Positions 21,601 to 30,100 of a stretch of 64,000 nucleotides of DNA are shown here, in pieces. The notes below the pieces were generated by a model that did no database searches, was not told the DNA's origin, and worked only from the letters and a program-made list of their open reading frames with translations. Origin of the DNA: Flavobacteriales bacterium (lineage in GTDB: Bacteria; Bacteroidota; Bacteroidia; Flavobacteriales_F; PHOS-HE28); NCBI GenBank assembly GCA_016710685.1, contig JADJVC010000034.1, positions 1 to 64,000 of the forward strand, read 5' to 3'. Numbering within the stretch: position 1 is the first letter of the stretch; each line of letters starts with the position of its first letter. A program made the translations under genes and the position numbers.

Positions 21601-23422
21601 CGAACGTTGCCGAGGTGCTCACGTCCAAGCTGTATCCGGTCGCGCCGGTTACTGCGCCCCAGTTTGCGGTAAAACCAGAGGTGGAAATGGAAGTCCCGGC
21701 TGTAGCAACAGGAGCATCAACCGTGCCGGTGGTAAAGGTTCCTTCCGCACCGTAGGTGGTGACCGCAGCACGGGTTGCATATGCGTGCGTGTAGTACACG
21801 GTACATGGGGTGAGCCCGGTCAATGCGCTGCTGAACGAGGTCCCTGTAAGATTCGTACTGGCCACCTGCGTGCCCGATCCCGGGCTGCCCGAGCTGGTAT
21901 TGTACTCAATGCCATAAGCGGTCAACGATCCGCAGGCACCGGTCATATCGATGGTGCCGGCCACCGAATCGGTGGTCGCGGTGATGGCGAATGCGGAACC
22001 CGTAGTGACCGATGGTGGCGTGTTCACGCCACTGCCACTGGCCGCCCGGTTGATATTGCTCGCACCACCTCCACCGATAACGATGTTGCCGCTATAATCC
22101 TGAACAAGTGTTGGGTTGAAACGCACACTGATCGTGACCGGACCGTAGGTGCCGCCACCTTGGGTAAGGGATAAGGAGGAGAAGTAGGGAGCACCGCCCG
22201 TGGCGCTGTACTCAAAGCCGCTCAACGCTGCCACCGTCACATCTGCTGTGGTCAAGGTGGTGCCACTTATCGTGAAGGTGTTCGGGCCGTAAGGACCGCC
22301 ACCAATGCACAGGGCACCGAATGCAGTCAATGCCGTGGAGGTCAAGTTTGGTGTCCCAGCACCCGGAGTAGTGAGCGTTTGGTCCGAGGAGTTACCACTA
22401 CTGAAAGAACCAACCGAATATTCACTAGTACCACGCACTCGGTAGTAATATTGGGTAGACGCACTTAGACCAGTAACAGAAAGTGAACTCGTCGCTTGCC
22501 CGGCCACATACAAGTTATTGTAACCTGATACGAAACTGGAAAAGGTAGGACTGGTGCTCACATCGAGGCTGTAGCCTGTAACTCCTGCAACCGTGCTCCA
22601 ATTCGCCTGGAAACTTGTCGCTGTTACGATCGTAGCTGCTCCGGAAGTGGGAATTGTGGGAATAGGGTCTATCAGAAAATTATCCTGATCAATGGTGCCA
22701 TTACCGTTCGCCCAAGAAAATTTGAGGTCAGTCATGGTTTGCGATGTTGTTTGAATGGCAACATCATTGAATTCTCTTGTGGTACCAATCCAGACGTCGG
22801 CACGATCATTTGCTAAAGACTCATTTGTTCCATCGGGTGCGCGATAAGTGGTTGCAGCACCGGAATTGTTCATCACCCAGAGGATGGTTTGAGCACCGGC
22901 ATAGGTTCCTCCATTCGTGCTATTAGAAATATCCCGAATTACGAACTGACCGGCAGTCGCGGTGATATTGATCGCAATCCTTGCGTACGTGTTCGCATTG
23001 GATTCGGAAGAATTGGCTGTGCCGAAACCGGAACCCACCTGCCAAACCGCAGCCGATGTTGTAGCTGCCGAGTTTCCAGATAAGGCCATATCGAAGCGGT
23101 ACATCATGGTACCGGGTGTAGGCGAGAAGTTCGTTGGCCGGGACATTGCACCAGCGTTTCCGGTCCGAACGAACCGCATCTTGTTACTTCCCGTTGTATT
23201 TATCGACAACACGGTTCCGCCCCCGGATGTACTAATCGCATCCCATTGACCATTGCTCGGTGTGGCGTTAGCATAAGTCCCAACAGTTGTAGAGGAACTG
23301 AAATCCTGTTGCAACAGTTGGCCGCTTACGCTCATAGTTCCACCTAAGCCCAAGAGAACAAGAGCAAGAGTCTTCAAGGAGAGTCGGAATCCAGCGGTAT
23401 TCAGCGTAAAGAACTTCTTCAT
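18624..23422 (-). CDS. Giant secreted FN3/PKD protein with T9SS type A domain (frameshifted)
   Basis: About 1,600 residues. The N-terminus MKKFFTLNTAGFRLSLKTLA with a hydrophobic core and MSVSGQ is a signal peptide. Then follow a lamin-tail/jelly-roll-like domain, FN3 domains (for example ATSFQANWSTVAGVTGYSLD … STQYYYRVRG and a second copy with TGYSLDVSTSATFG), a choice-of-anchor-like segment, a long beta-helix-like stretch (VTVDATGTLVLNGSTNFKV), a PKD domain (SNAWTWDFGDGTTSTDMDPV) and the type A sorting domain (VNVAVYDATGRLAMSRTS … GVWFVRVTSG). Three frameshifts lie near 21150, 19900 and 19350. A strong terminator follows; a -7 box is at 23480-23487. Likely a surface adhesin or secreted binding protein; the ligand is unknown. 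Confidence 0.75.
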
Positions 23423-23479
23423 GGAGGAAGGGGTTGGGGGAAATATCCGGGTAAAGGTCGCGCCTCAGGCGCAAGCGGT

Positions 23480-23487
23480 CAAAGTTA
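23480..23487 (-). promoter_or_regulatory. -7 box of the giant secreted protein
   Basis: The minus strand reads TAACTTTG, an exact TAnnTTTG. It lies 58 bases upstream of the ATG at 23422. No clear -33 element. Confidence 0.4.
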
Positions 23488-23594
23488 ATGGAATGGAACA
23501 TACCCCGGACGTGGTGTTGATAACAGCGCGGCCGGTGCGGCACAGGTTCTATACACTGCCCGGCACTACCCTACGTGGAACTGCCAGTAACGGC

Positions 23595-24260
23595 CTACGC
23601 CTTGGCGGTGTTCTTGAACAGGCGCTGGTCCGTGAGGTTGTACACCTCTTGGATCTCGTGCAGCAATTTGGGGAAGTCGATCTCCAAGTCCTTGAGTTGG
23701 CCGGTGCGCATGTCGAACACCCAGCCGTGTACCACGGGGAAGCCTTCGGCCACATAGCGCTGCTGCACGATCGCGTGCTTGATCACGTTCACGCATTGCT
23801 CCTGCACGTTCAGTTCCACCAAGCGGTCGTAGCGGAGCTTTTCATCTTTAATGGCCTCCATTTCGGTATGGTGCAGGCGGTACACGTCGCGGATGTTCCG
23901 GAGCCACGGGTTGAGGATGCCGAGGTCCTGGGGCGTCATGGCGGCCTTGATGCCCCCGCAGCCGTAGTGCCCGCATACCACGATGTGCTTCACCTTGAGG
24001 ATCCGCACGGCGTAGTCGATCACGCTCATGACATTCAAGTCGGTGTTGGGAACCATGTTCGCAATGTTCCGGTGAACGAATACGTCCCCCGGCCCCGCGC
24101 CCATCAACTCTTCAGCGGTAACGCGGCTATCGCTGCAACCGATGTAGAGGTATTCAGGGTTCTGGTCGACGGCGAGTTTCTTGAAGAAGTCGGCATTCGT
24201 CTTGGTCTTGGAGGTTATCCAACGGCGGTTGTTCTCGAAGATCTTGATGTAGTTGTCCAT
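23595..24260 (-). CDS. Beta-class carbonic anhydrase
   Basis: Intact, 221 residues from MDNYIKIFENN (24260). It interconverts CO2 and bicarbonate. The zinc ligands of the beta class are in place: C42 with D44 and R46 (IGCSDSRV), H98 and C101 (CGHYGCGG). EELMGAGPGDVFVHRNIANM and the C-terminal YNLTDQRLFKNTAKA also fit the CynT/Can-like family. An upstream in-frame ATG at 24320 would add 20 residues of non-conserved text and is not preferred. Transcribed alone and divergently from tRNA-Arg, it probably serves cytoplasmic pH and bicarbonate supply. Confidence 0.92.
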   Translation of the reverse strand: MDNYIKIFENNRRWITSKTKTNADFFKKLAVDQNPEYLYIGCSDSRVTAEELMGAGPGDVFVHRNIANMVPNTDLNVMSVIDYAVRILKVKHIVVCGHYGCGGIKAAMTPQDLGILNPWLRNIRDVYRLHHTEMEAIKDEKLRYDRLVELNVQEQCVNVIKHAIVQQRYVAEGFPVVHGWVFDMRTGQLKDLEIDFPKLLHEIQEVYNLTDQRLFKNTAKA

Positions 24261-24351
24261 GGGGGAAAGATAATGGGGAATGGATTTCGGGTAGTGTGCG
24301 GTTGCCCAAGTGTGATCCAAGGAGAATGCGGCGACCTTGAACGCCCACCCC

Positions 24352-24360
24352 TAAATTCGC
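24352..24360 (+). promoter_or_regulatory. -7 box of tRNA-Arg
   Basis: TAAATTCGC fits TAnnTTYG and ends 9 bases before the mature tRNA 5' end. The preceding CACCCC is shared with the -7 region at 41056-41064. Confidence 0.45.
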
Positions 24361-24369
24361 GGCCCCATT

Positions 24370-24441
24370 GGCCCCATAGTTCAATGGATAGAATAGAAGT
24401 TTCCTAAACTTTAGATCCAGGTTCGATTCCTGGTGGGGCTA
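24370..24441 (+). tRNA. tRNA-Arg (anticodon CCT)
   Basis: A cloverleaf folds by eye: acceptor GGCCCCA with TGGGGCT (G-T at the end pair), D-arm GTTC…GAA, anticodon stem GAAGT/ACTTT with loop TTCCTAA (anticodon CCT), T-arm CCAGG-TTCGATT-CCTGG, discriminator A. CCA is not encoded. The DUF1572 gene begins 24 bp downstream with no terminator between them. Confidence 0.88.
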
Positions 24442-24465
24442 CAAGATATTCAGCTGTTCGAGTCC

Positions 24466-24988
24466 ATGGAAAAGCACGCATCCACGCACGGCATCACCAA
24501 GCTCTTCGCGTACTACAAGGAACTGGCGGAAAAGGCCGTTGCCCAAGTGAAAGACGAGTACCTGCACACGGTGCTTGGCGCGGACGGCAACAGCATAGCG
24601 GTGGTGATGCGCCACATCGCCGGCAATTTGCGCTCGCGCTTCACGGACTTTCTTACTTCCGATGGCGAAAAAGCCTTCACGCGACAGAGAAGGGGAATTC
24701 ACTGAAACGCAACCAACGCGTGCCGCACTGATGGAGGAGTGGGAGGGAGCTTGGGCGGTATTCTTCAAGGAAGTCGGACCGTTGGGCGAAGGCGACATGG
24801 GGCGCACGGTGTTGATCCGCAATGAGCCGCACACGGTGCTGGATGCGTTGCACCGGCAGTTAGGGCATTACGGTTATCACGTAGGGCAGATCGTTTATCT
24901 GTCGCGGTATTTTGCCGGAGGAAATTGGAAGTCGCTTTCGATCCCGCGCGGCGGCACCGCGAAGTACAACGCGGAGCGGGGAGTTTGA
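24466..24988 (+). CDS. DUF1572/DinB-like four-helix protein (frameshifted)
   Basis: About 174 residues: MEKHASTHGITKLFAYYKEL, AVVMRHIAGNLRSRFTDFLTSDGEK, then after a frameshift near 24675 RDREGEFTETQPTRAALMEE, LDALHRQLGHYGYHVGQIVY and WKSLSIPRG. The MRHIAGN…F.DFLTsDGEKp..RDREgEF pattern and the C-terminal H..HY.YHVGQIvyl motif are those of the DUF1572 branch of the DinB/YfiT superfamily, whose members use three histidines to bind a metal and are thought to act as thiol-dependent transferases. The substrate is unknown. It sits 24 bp behind tRNA-Arg and may be read from the same promoter. Confidence 0.78.
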
Positions 24989-25012
24989 GGATTTTCCACA
25001 GGTGGGATTTTT

Positions 25013-25091
25013 CCACAGATGAACACGGAAAGGCCCGCATGGCGGGAACGGTGGCGTTGCGTTTTCGTTTTTCCTGCCGTGTTCATCTGTG
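25013..25091. repeat. Inverted-repeat element between DUF1572 and the T9SS operon
   Basis: CACAGATGAACACGG (25014-25028) is inverted perfectly as CCGTGTTCATCTGTG (25077-25091), with a 48-nt spacer; outside, CCACAG and GTAATCCGTGG extend the symmetry loosely. The 'CATCTGTGTAATC(C/T)GTGG' wording is a recurrent intergenic repeat type. It could also serve as a terminator for the upstream gene. Confidence 0.7.
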
Positions 25092-25178
25092 TAATCCGTG
25101 GACGCATTCACCGGCTTCGGTGGACTTGGATTGACACCGCGCTGTGCAGAACTGCGCGCTGATCCGGGTTAACTGCAT

Positions 25179-26204
25179 ATGCGTGCGGCTACCTTCGGCA
25201 CCACCCGGAAAGTGTCCATGCCGCATTCCCCCTTCATCGCCTTGGCCCTGCTGTTGCTGGTGCCAGCCGTGCTCTGCGCGCAGCCGGTGAACAGCGATTG
25301 CGCCAATGCAAGTGCGTTGTGCGCGGGCCAGCCCATGGCGGGCAACAACACCGGGGCGTCCACCGATCCCGGCGCGTGCCCCGGCACAGGCCATGTGCTT
25401 TGGTACACCTTCACCACCAACAGCGTGGGCGGCGACGGCACGGTAACGATCGCAGGGCTTAATTGTCCGGCCATTGCGGGCATGGACAATGAGCTGAACG
25501 TGGCGGTGCTTTCGGGCGACGGCAGTTGTTCCTTGGCGCAGTTCAGCATCGTGTCCGGCTGTGTGCGCGATTCCGTTGATTTCGCCGTGCCGGTGAGCGG
25601 ACTGCAACCCGCAACCATCTACTGGTTGCTGGTGGCAGGTGTGGCGAACAATGGTGCTTTGATCGATGCGCAGTGCGGCTTCAACGTCACCGTTTCCGGG
25701 CCGGGCATCGACGTGGTGAACGTGGATTTTGACGCAGGTGCTGACGTTACAATTCCCTTGGGCGGCAGCACGCAATTGAACGCAGTTGGTGGCACCACGT
25801 ATTTCTGGACGCCCACTTCGGGCCTTAGCGGCAACACTGTGCCGGACCCCGTTGCGCGGCCCAATGAGAGCACCACCTACACCGTGGAGACCACCGTGGA
25901 CGGCTGCACGTTCACGGACTTCGTGAACGTTACGGTAGAGCGGTTGGTCAATCCCGCGAACACCTTCACGCCCAACGGCGACGGCATCAACGACACGTGG
26001 CTGGTAACCGGGCTGCTGGAGCGGCCGCAGGCGGAAGTGAGCGTTTACGACCGTTGGGGCCAGCGCGTGTACCACAGCATCGGCTACAAGGAGCCGTTCG
26101 ATGGCGCCGGGCTGCCTACGGCCACCTACTACTGGTACATCAGCTTGAATGATGTCTCCGGGAAATCCGACCCTTACACGGGTTACGTAACGATCGTCCG
26201 CTGA
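25179..26204 (+). CDS. T9SS cargo with C-terminal CHU_C (type B) domain
   Basis: Intact, 341 residues (an alternative start, MPHSPFIALALLLL at 25218, gives a cleaner signal peptide). The N-terminal domain (NSDCANASALCAGQPMAGNN … LWYTFTT) looks like the beta-sandwich found at the start of many gliding-associated proteins. A short Ig-like segment (STQLNAVGGTTYFWTPTSGL … STTYTVE) leads into the gliding-motility-associated C-terminal domain: NTFTPNGDGINDTW, VSVYDRWGQRVYHS, TATYYWYISL, GYVTIVR. Predicted to cross the outer membrane through the type IX system. It is the first gene of an operon and shares a TGATG with the next gene (PorP/SprF). Confidence 0.88.
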   Translation: MRAATFGTTRKVSMPHSPFIALALLLLVPAVLCAQPVNSDCANASALCAGQPMAGNNTGASTDPGACPGTGHVLWYTFTTNSVGGDGTVTIAGLNCPAIAGMDNELNVAVLSGDGSCSLAQFSIVSGCVRDSVDFAVPVSGLQPATIYWLLVAGVANNGALIDAQCGFNVTVSGPGIDVVNVDFDAGADVTIPLGGSTQLNAVGGTTYFWTPTSGLSGNTVPDPVARPNESTTYTVETTVDGCTFTDFVNVTVERLVNPANTFTPNGDGINDTWLVTGLLERPQAEVSVYDRWGQRVYHSIGYKEPFDGAGLPTATYYWYISLNDVSGKSDPYTGYVTIVR

Positions 26205-27142
26205 TGCGCACCGCAGCCCTCACCTTGGCTTTTGCCACCGGCCTAGCGGCACTGGCGCAGCAGACCGCGCAGTACACGCAGAACACGTTCAACATGTTCG
26301 CCATCAATCCGGCGGTGGCGGGCAGCAAGGACTGCATCGACGTGCGGCTGGGCTACCGGCAGCAGTGGGTGGGCTTCTCCGGTGCGCCGACCACCGGCTG
26401 GGCGACGATCGCCGGTACGATCCGCCCCAAAGGCCGGCCCTACAAGGCGAACCGGCATGGCATCGGTGCCTTTATTGAAGCCGACAACGCGGGGCCGATC
26501 GGCTACACCAGCGTGCAAGGTGCGTATGCGTACCACATCCAGATGCGGCGCGACGTCTTCATGTCGCTGGGCTTCTTCGCCGGTGTGCGTCAGGAAAAAC
26601 TGTCGTTGGGCGATGTGAACGCGGACGACAATACGGACCCTGCGTTGGCGAACAACGGCAGCGTGCTGGTAGTGCCCGACGTAACCCCGGGGATCTGGGT
26701 ATACGGGAAGACCACGTGGGCGGGCCTTTCCATCCAGCAATTTCTGGGGAACCGGGTAAAGGACATCGGCACGGACACCAAACTGTCGCGCGTGTTCATT
26801 GCCAGTTTGGGGCACCGTTACCGCATCGACAAAAGCTTGAGCGTAGTGCCTAGCGGGCTGTTGCGCCTAGCGCCCGGCGTGCCGATGAGCATGGACCTCA
26901 ACGTGATGTTGGAGTACAAGAAAAAGGTAGGCCTGGGTGCCTCCTATCGGAATCAGGACGCGGTGGCTTTCATGCTGAAGGTACCCTTCCTGAAATACTT
27001 TACCCTCGGTTACAGCTACGATGTTACCACCAGCAAGCTCCGTGTTGGTGGCGCCAATACGCACGAGATCATTCTGGGGATCTATCCATGCAGCGCCATG
27101 GACCCTGCCAAAGCCATAGTGCGATGTCCCATCTTCGAATAG
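26204..27142 (+). CDS. PorP/SprF-family T9SS outer-membrane protein (copy 1)
   Basis: Intact, 312 residues with signal peptide (MRTAALTLAFATGLAALAQQ). The family hallmarks are present: YTQNTFNMFAINPAVAGSKD, RQQWVGFSGAPTTGWATIAG, GIGAFIEADNAGPIGYTSVQ, ending THEIILGIYP. These are predicted 14-strand beta-barrels that escort or anchor particular type B cargos. The start overlaps the stop of the cargo gene (TGATG), and its own end overlaps the start of the SprB-like gene by 19 bp. Translational coupling on both sides implies matched synthesis with its neighbours. Of the three copies here it is the one with the cysteine-containing tail (YPCSAMDPAKAIVRC). Confidence 0.9.
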   Translation: MRTAALTLAFATGLAALAQQTAQYTQNTFNMFAINPAVAGSKDCIDVRLGYRQQWVGFSGAPTTGWATIAGTIRPKGRPYKANRHGIGAFIEADNAGPIGYTSVQGAYAYHIQMRRDVFMSLGFFAGVRQEKLSLGDVNADDNTDPALANNGSVLVVPDVTPGIWVYGKTTWAGLSIQQFLGNRVKDIGTDTKLSRVFIASLGHRYRIDKSLSVVPSGLLRLAPGVPMSMDLNVMLEYKKKVGLGASYRNQDAVAFMLKVPFLKYFTLGYSYDVTTSKLRVGGANTHEIILGIYPCSAMDPAKAIVRCPIFE

Positions 27143-30100
27143 CCCGGTCACCGGCGGGCGGAGTCCTTGCCATTGTGCTGCTCTTGGCGGCCATGGCCTT
27201 TGCATGCGTGGCCCAAGCGCAGCAAACGCACTACTGGGTGGGCGGCAGCGGCGCGTGGAGCGATGCGGCGCATTGGTCGCTAAGCCCCGGCGGCACTGGG
27301 GGAGCGGGCGTTCCTTCGGCGAAAGATCCCGTGCAGGCAGGTCCGTTTACCGGCGATGTTTCCATAGCGTTGAACGGCAACCAGGCGGCGGCTTCGTTGG
27401 CGGTTGATGGAAGCGGGTCGCAGGTTTCCCTTCGCGGCAACAGTGGGCGCTTGGCGTTGAAAGGCGATTTGGTTTTGCGCGGCAACGTGGACTGGGATTA
27501 CACCGGTGCGTTGGAAGTATCGGCAGACAAACATTCCGTGGTGCAGCTGGATACGCGCGGCATTCCGCTGGGAAGTGACTTGTATCTGCTCGGCGGTGGC
27601 GCGTTCAACATGGCGAACGACCTGGTGTTGCGGGAGGGGCGCGGATTGGAATTGCGCGAAGGCACGCTGGTGCTGAACGGCGCGATGCTGAAAGCCGATG
27701 CCGTGGACTTTCCGGGAAACAAAACGAAGAAGTTGATGGCTGGCACCTCCGTGGTGCTGTTGGCGCAAACGCCGGACGCCGGAGCAGTGCGCGATGCGGT
27801 GGACGCGGGAACATCGCAACTGCTCGTGGGCGGCGTGCCCACTGCGTGGGATCCGGACCACGGTCCGGTAGTGGATGATGCGCGCGGTGTGAGCACCTGC
27901 GGTGTGGGGGCTGGGCAAACGTTGTTCACCATCAACGCCGCGCTGCTGAGCAATTACAATGGCTTTGGTGTTAGCTGCCACTCGGTGTGCGACGGAATTG
28001 TGAAAGTTACCGTGACGGGTGGCGTCGGCCCGAATTTTTTGTACAGCTGGATCGGTGGTCCGGGCACCGCGCAGTGGAATAACGTGTGCCCCGGCAACCA
28101 GATCGTGATCGTGACCGACCTGGGGCAGGGCGTAAGCTGCGCCACCACCGTGCAGGTAACGGACCCGGCACGGCTGAGCGTGATCTTCACCGGCAACGTG
28201 CCGCCCACTTGTTCCGACGTTTGCGACGGAACTTCCATTGCCTTGGCCGTAGGCGGCGTGCCCAACTACAGCTACAATTGGAACAATGGCAACGGCACCT
28301 CGCAAGTGTACAACCAGCTCTGTGCGGGGATCAATACGTTGCATGTTACGGACGTCAACAATTGCGCGTTCGACACGATCTTCAATTTCCCCATACAGCC
28401 GATCGTTCCGAATTTGACGAAGACCAATGTGCTGTGCCACGGCGACTGCAACGGCACGGCGCAGGTGACCCCCACGGGCGGCCATATCCCGTACACCTAC
28501 AACTGGCAGCCCGGCAATCCCCCGGGTGACGGCACCAACGCGGTAACGGGCTTGTGCGCGGGCAACTATGCGGTAACGATCACGGATGTCAACGGCTGCG
28601 ACACCACGGTCACCTTCACCATCACGCAGCCGCAACCCATCGTGCCGCATGCCACGCATGTGAACGCGACCTGCGCGGGCGTGTGCGATGGATCGGCCAC
28701 GGTAGCGCCTACCGGCGGAAGCGGCAACTACGGCTACAGCTGGGCACCTCCGCCGGGTGGTGGCGGCACGAGCGCAACGGCCACCGGGCTGTGTGCGGGC
28801 ACGTACACGGTAACGATCACGGACAATGCCAACGGCTGCGACACCGCGGTGGCCATCATCATCACTGCGCCGCCGCCGATCGCGGTGGTGCCCACGGTAA
28901 CGGAGCCCAATTGCCACGGCGATTGCAACGGCTCGATCGTGCTTGCCACCACGGGCGGAACGGGCGGCTTCACGTACGTATGGACACCGGCCTCGGCGGG
29001 TACGGGAGCTTCCATATCGAATCTCTGTGCAGGGCCTTATTCGGTCACGGTTTCCAGCGGCGTTTGCGACACCGTGATCAACTTCAACTTGACGGAGCCT
29101 GACCTCATCGCGCCATCCACCGCACAGACCGACGTGAGCTGCGCCGGTGCGTGCGACGGCACGGCGGGCGGGCCTGCAACGGGCGGCACCGCGCCTTACA
29201 CCTACACGTGGGCACCCGCACCGCCGGTGGGCCAAGGAACGGAAACAGCATCGCAGTTGTGCGCGGGCACTTGGGGTGTCACCATCACCGATGCGCACGG
29301 TTGCGACACCACGGTGCAATACCTCATTACCGAGCCTCTGCCGTTGGCCATTGCAGCCAGCCAGACCAATGAAACTTGCGGCAACTTGTGCAACGGAACC
29401 GCCACAGTGGTCGTTTCCGGCGGCACGCCGGATTACACATACCTGTGGAGCCCAGCACCTCCGGTGGGGCAGGGCACGGCATCGGCTTCGCAACTCTGCT
29501 CGGGCACATGGACCGTTACTGTTACCGATGACCATGGATGCGAGCTGGTGCAAAGTTTTACCATCCTTCCTGCGGTGCCGATCAACGTTACGTTGGCCAC
29601 CACGCCCGTTAGCTGCGCGGGTATTTGCGACGGAACGGCGACGGGCACGGTGAGCGGTGGCATTCCACCTTACACCTTCTTATGGTCGCCTGCTCCTGGC
29701 ACTGGCCAAGGCACATTGAACGCGACAGGCCTTTGCGCCGGTCCCGGCACGTTCACTGTAACTGATGCGGCTGGCTGCGATACCACCATCACCTTCACCA
29801 TTGATGCACCGCTCCCGATCTTGGTCACCTCTACGCCAACGGATCCGAGCTGCTTCGGCGTATGCGACGGTTCTATTGCATTGGTCGCCACCGGCGGAAC
29901 GGGCACGTACACGTATACGTGGACACCGGCTTCAGCAGGCACCGGGGCTTCGGTGAGCAATTTGTGCGCTGGTCCATACCAAGTTGTCGTTTCCAGCGGC
30001 ATTTGAGACACCACCATCAGTTTCATTTTGAATGCACCACCACCGTTCGTCCCTAACACTGAACACGACACCTTCCAACTGCGCGAATACCTGCACGGGC

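Noticed and set aside
27910..30000. Start of the SprB-like gene at 27088
   Set aside because: That start lies inside the PorP gene and adds 12 residues before the real signal peptide; ATG 27124 gives a clean signal sequence.
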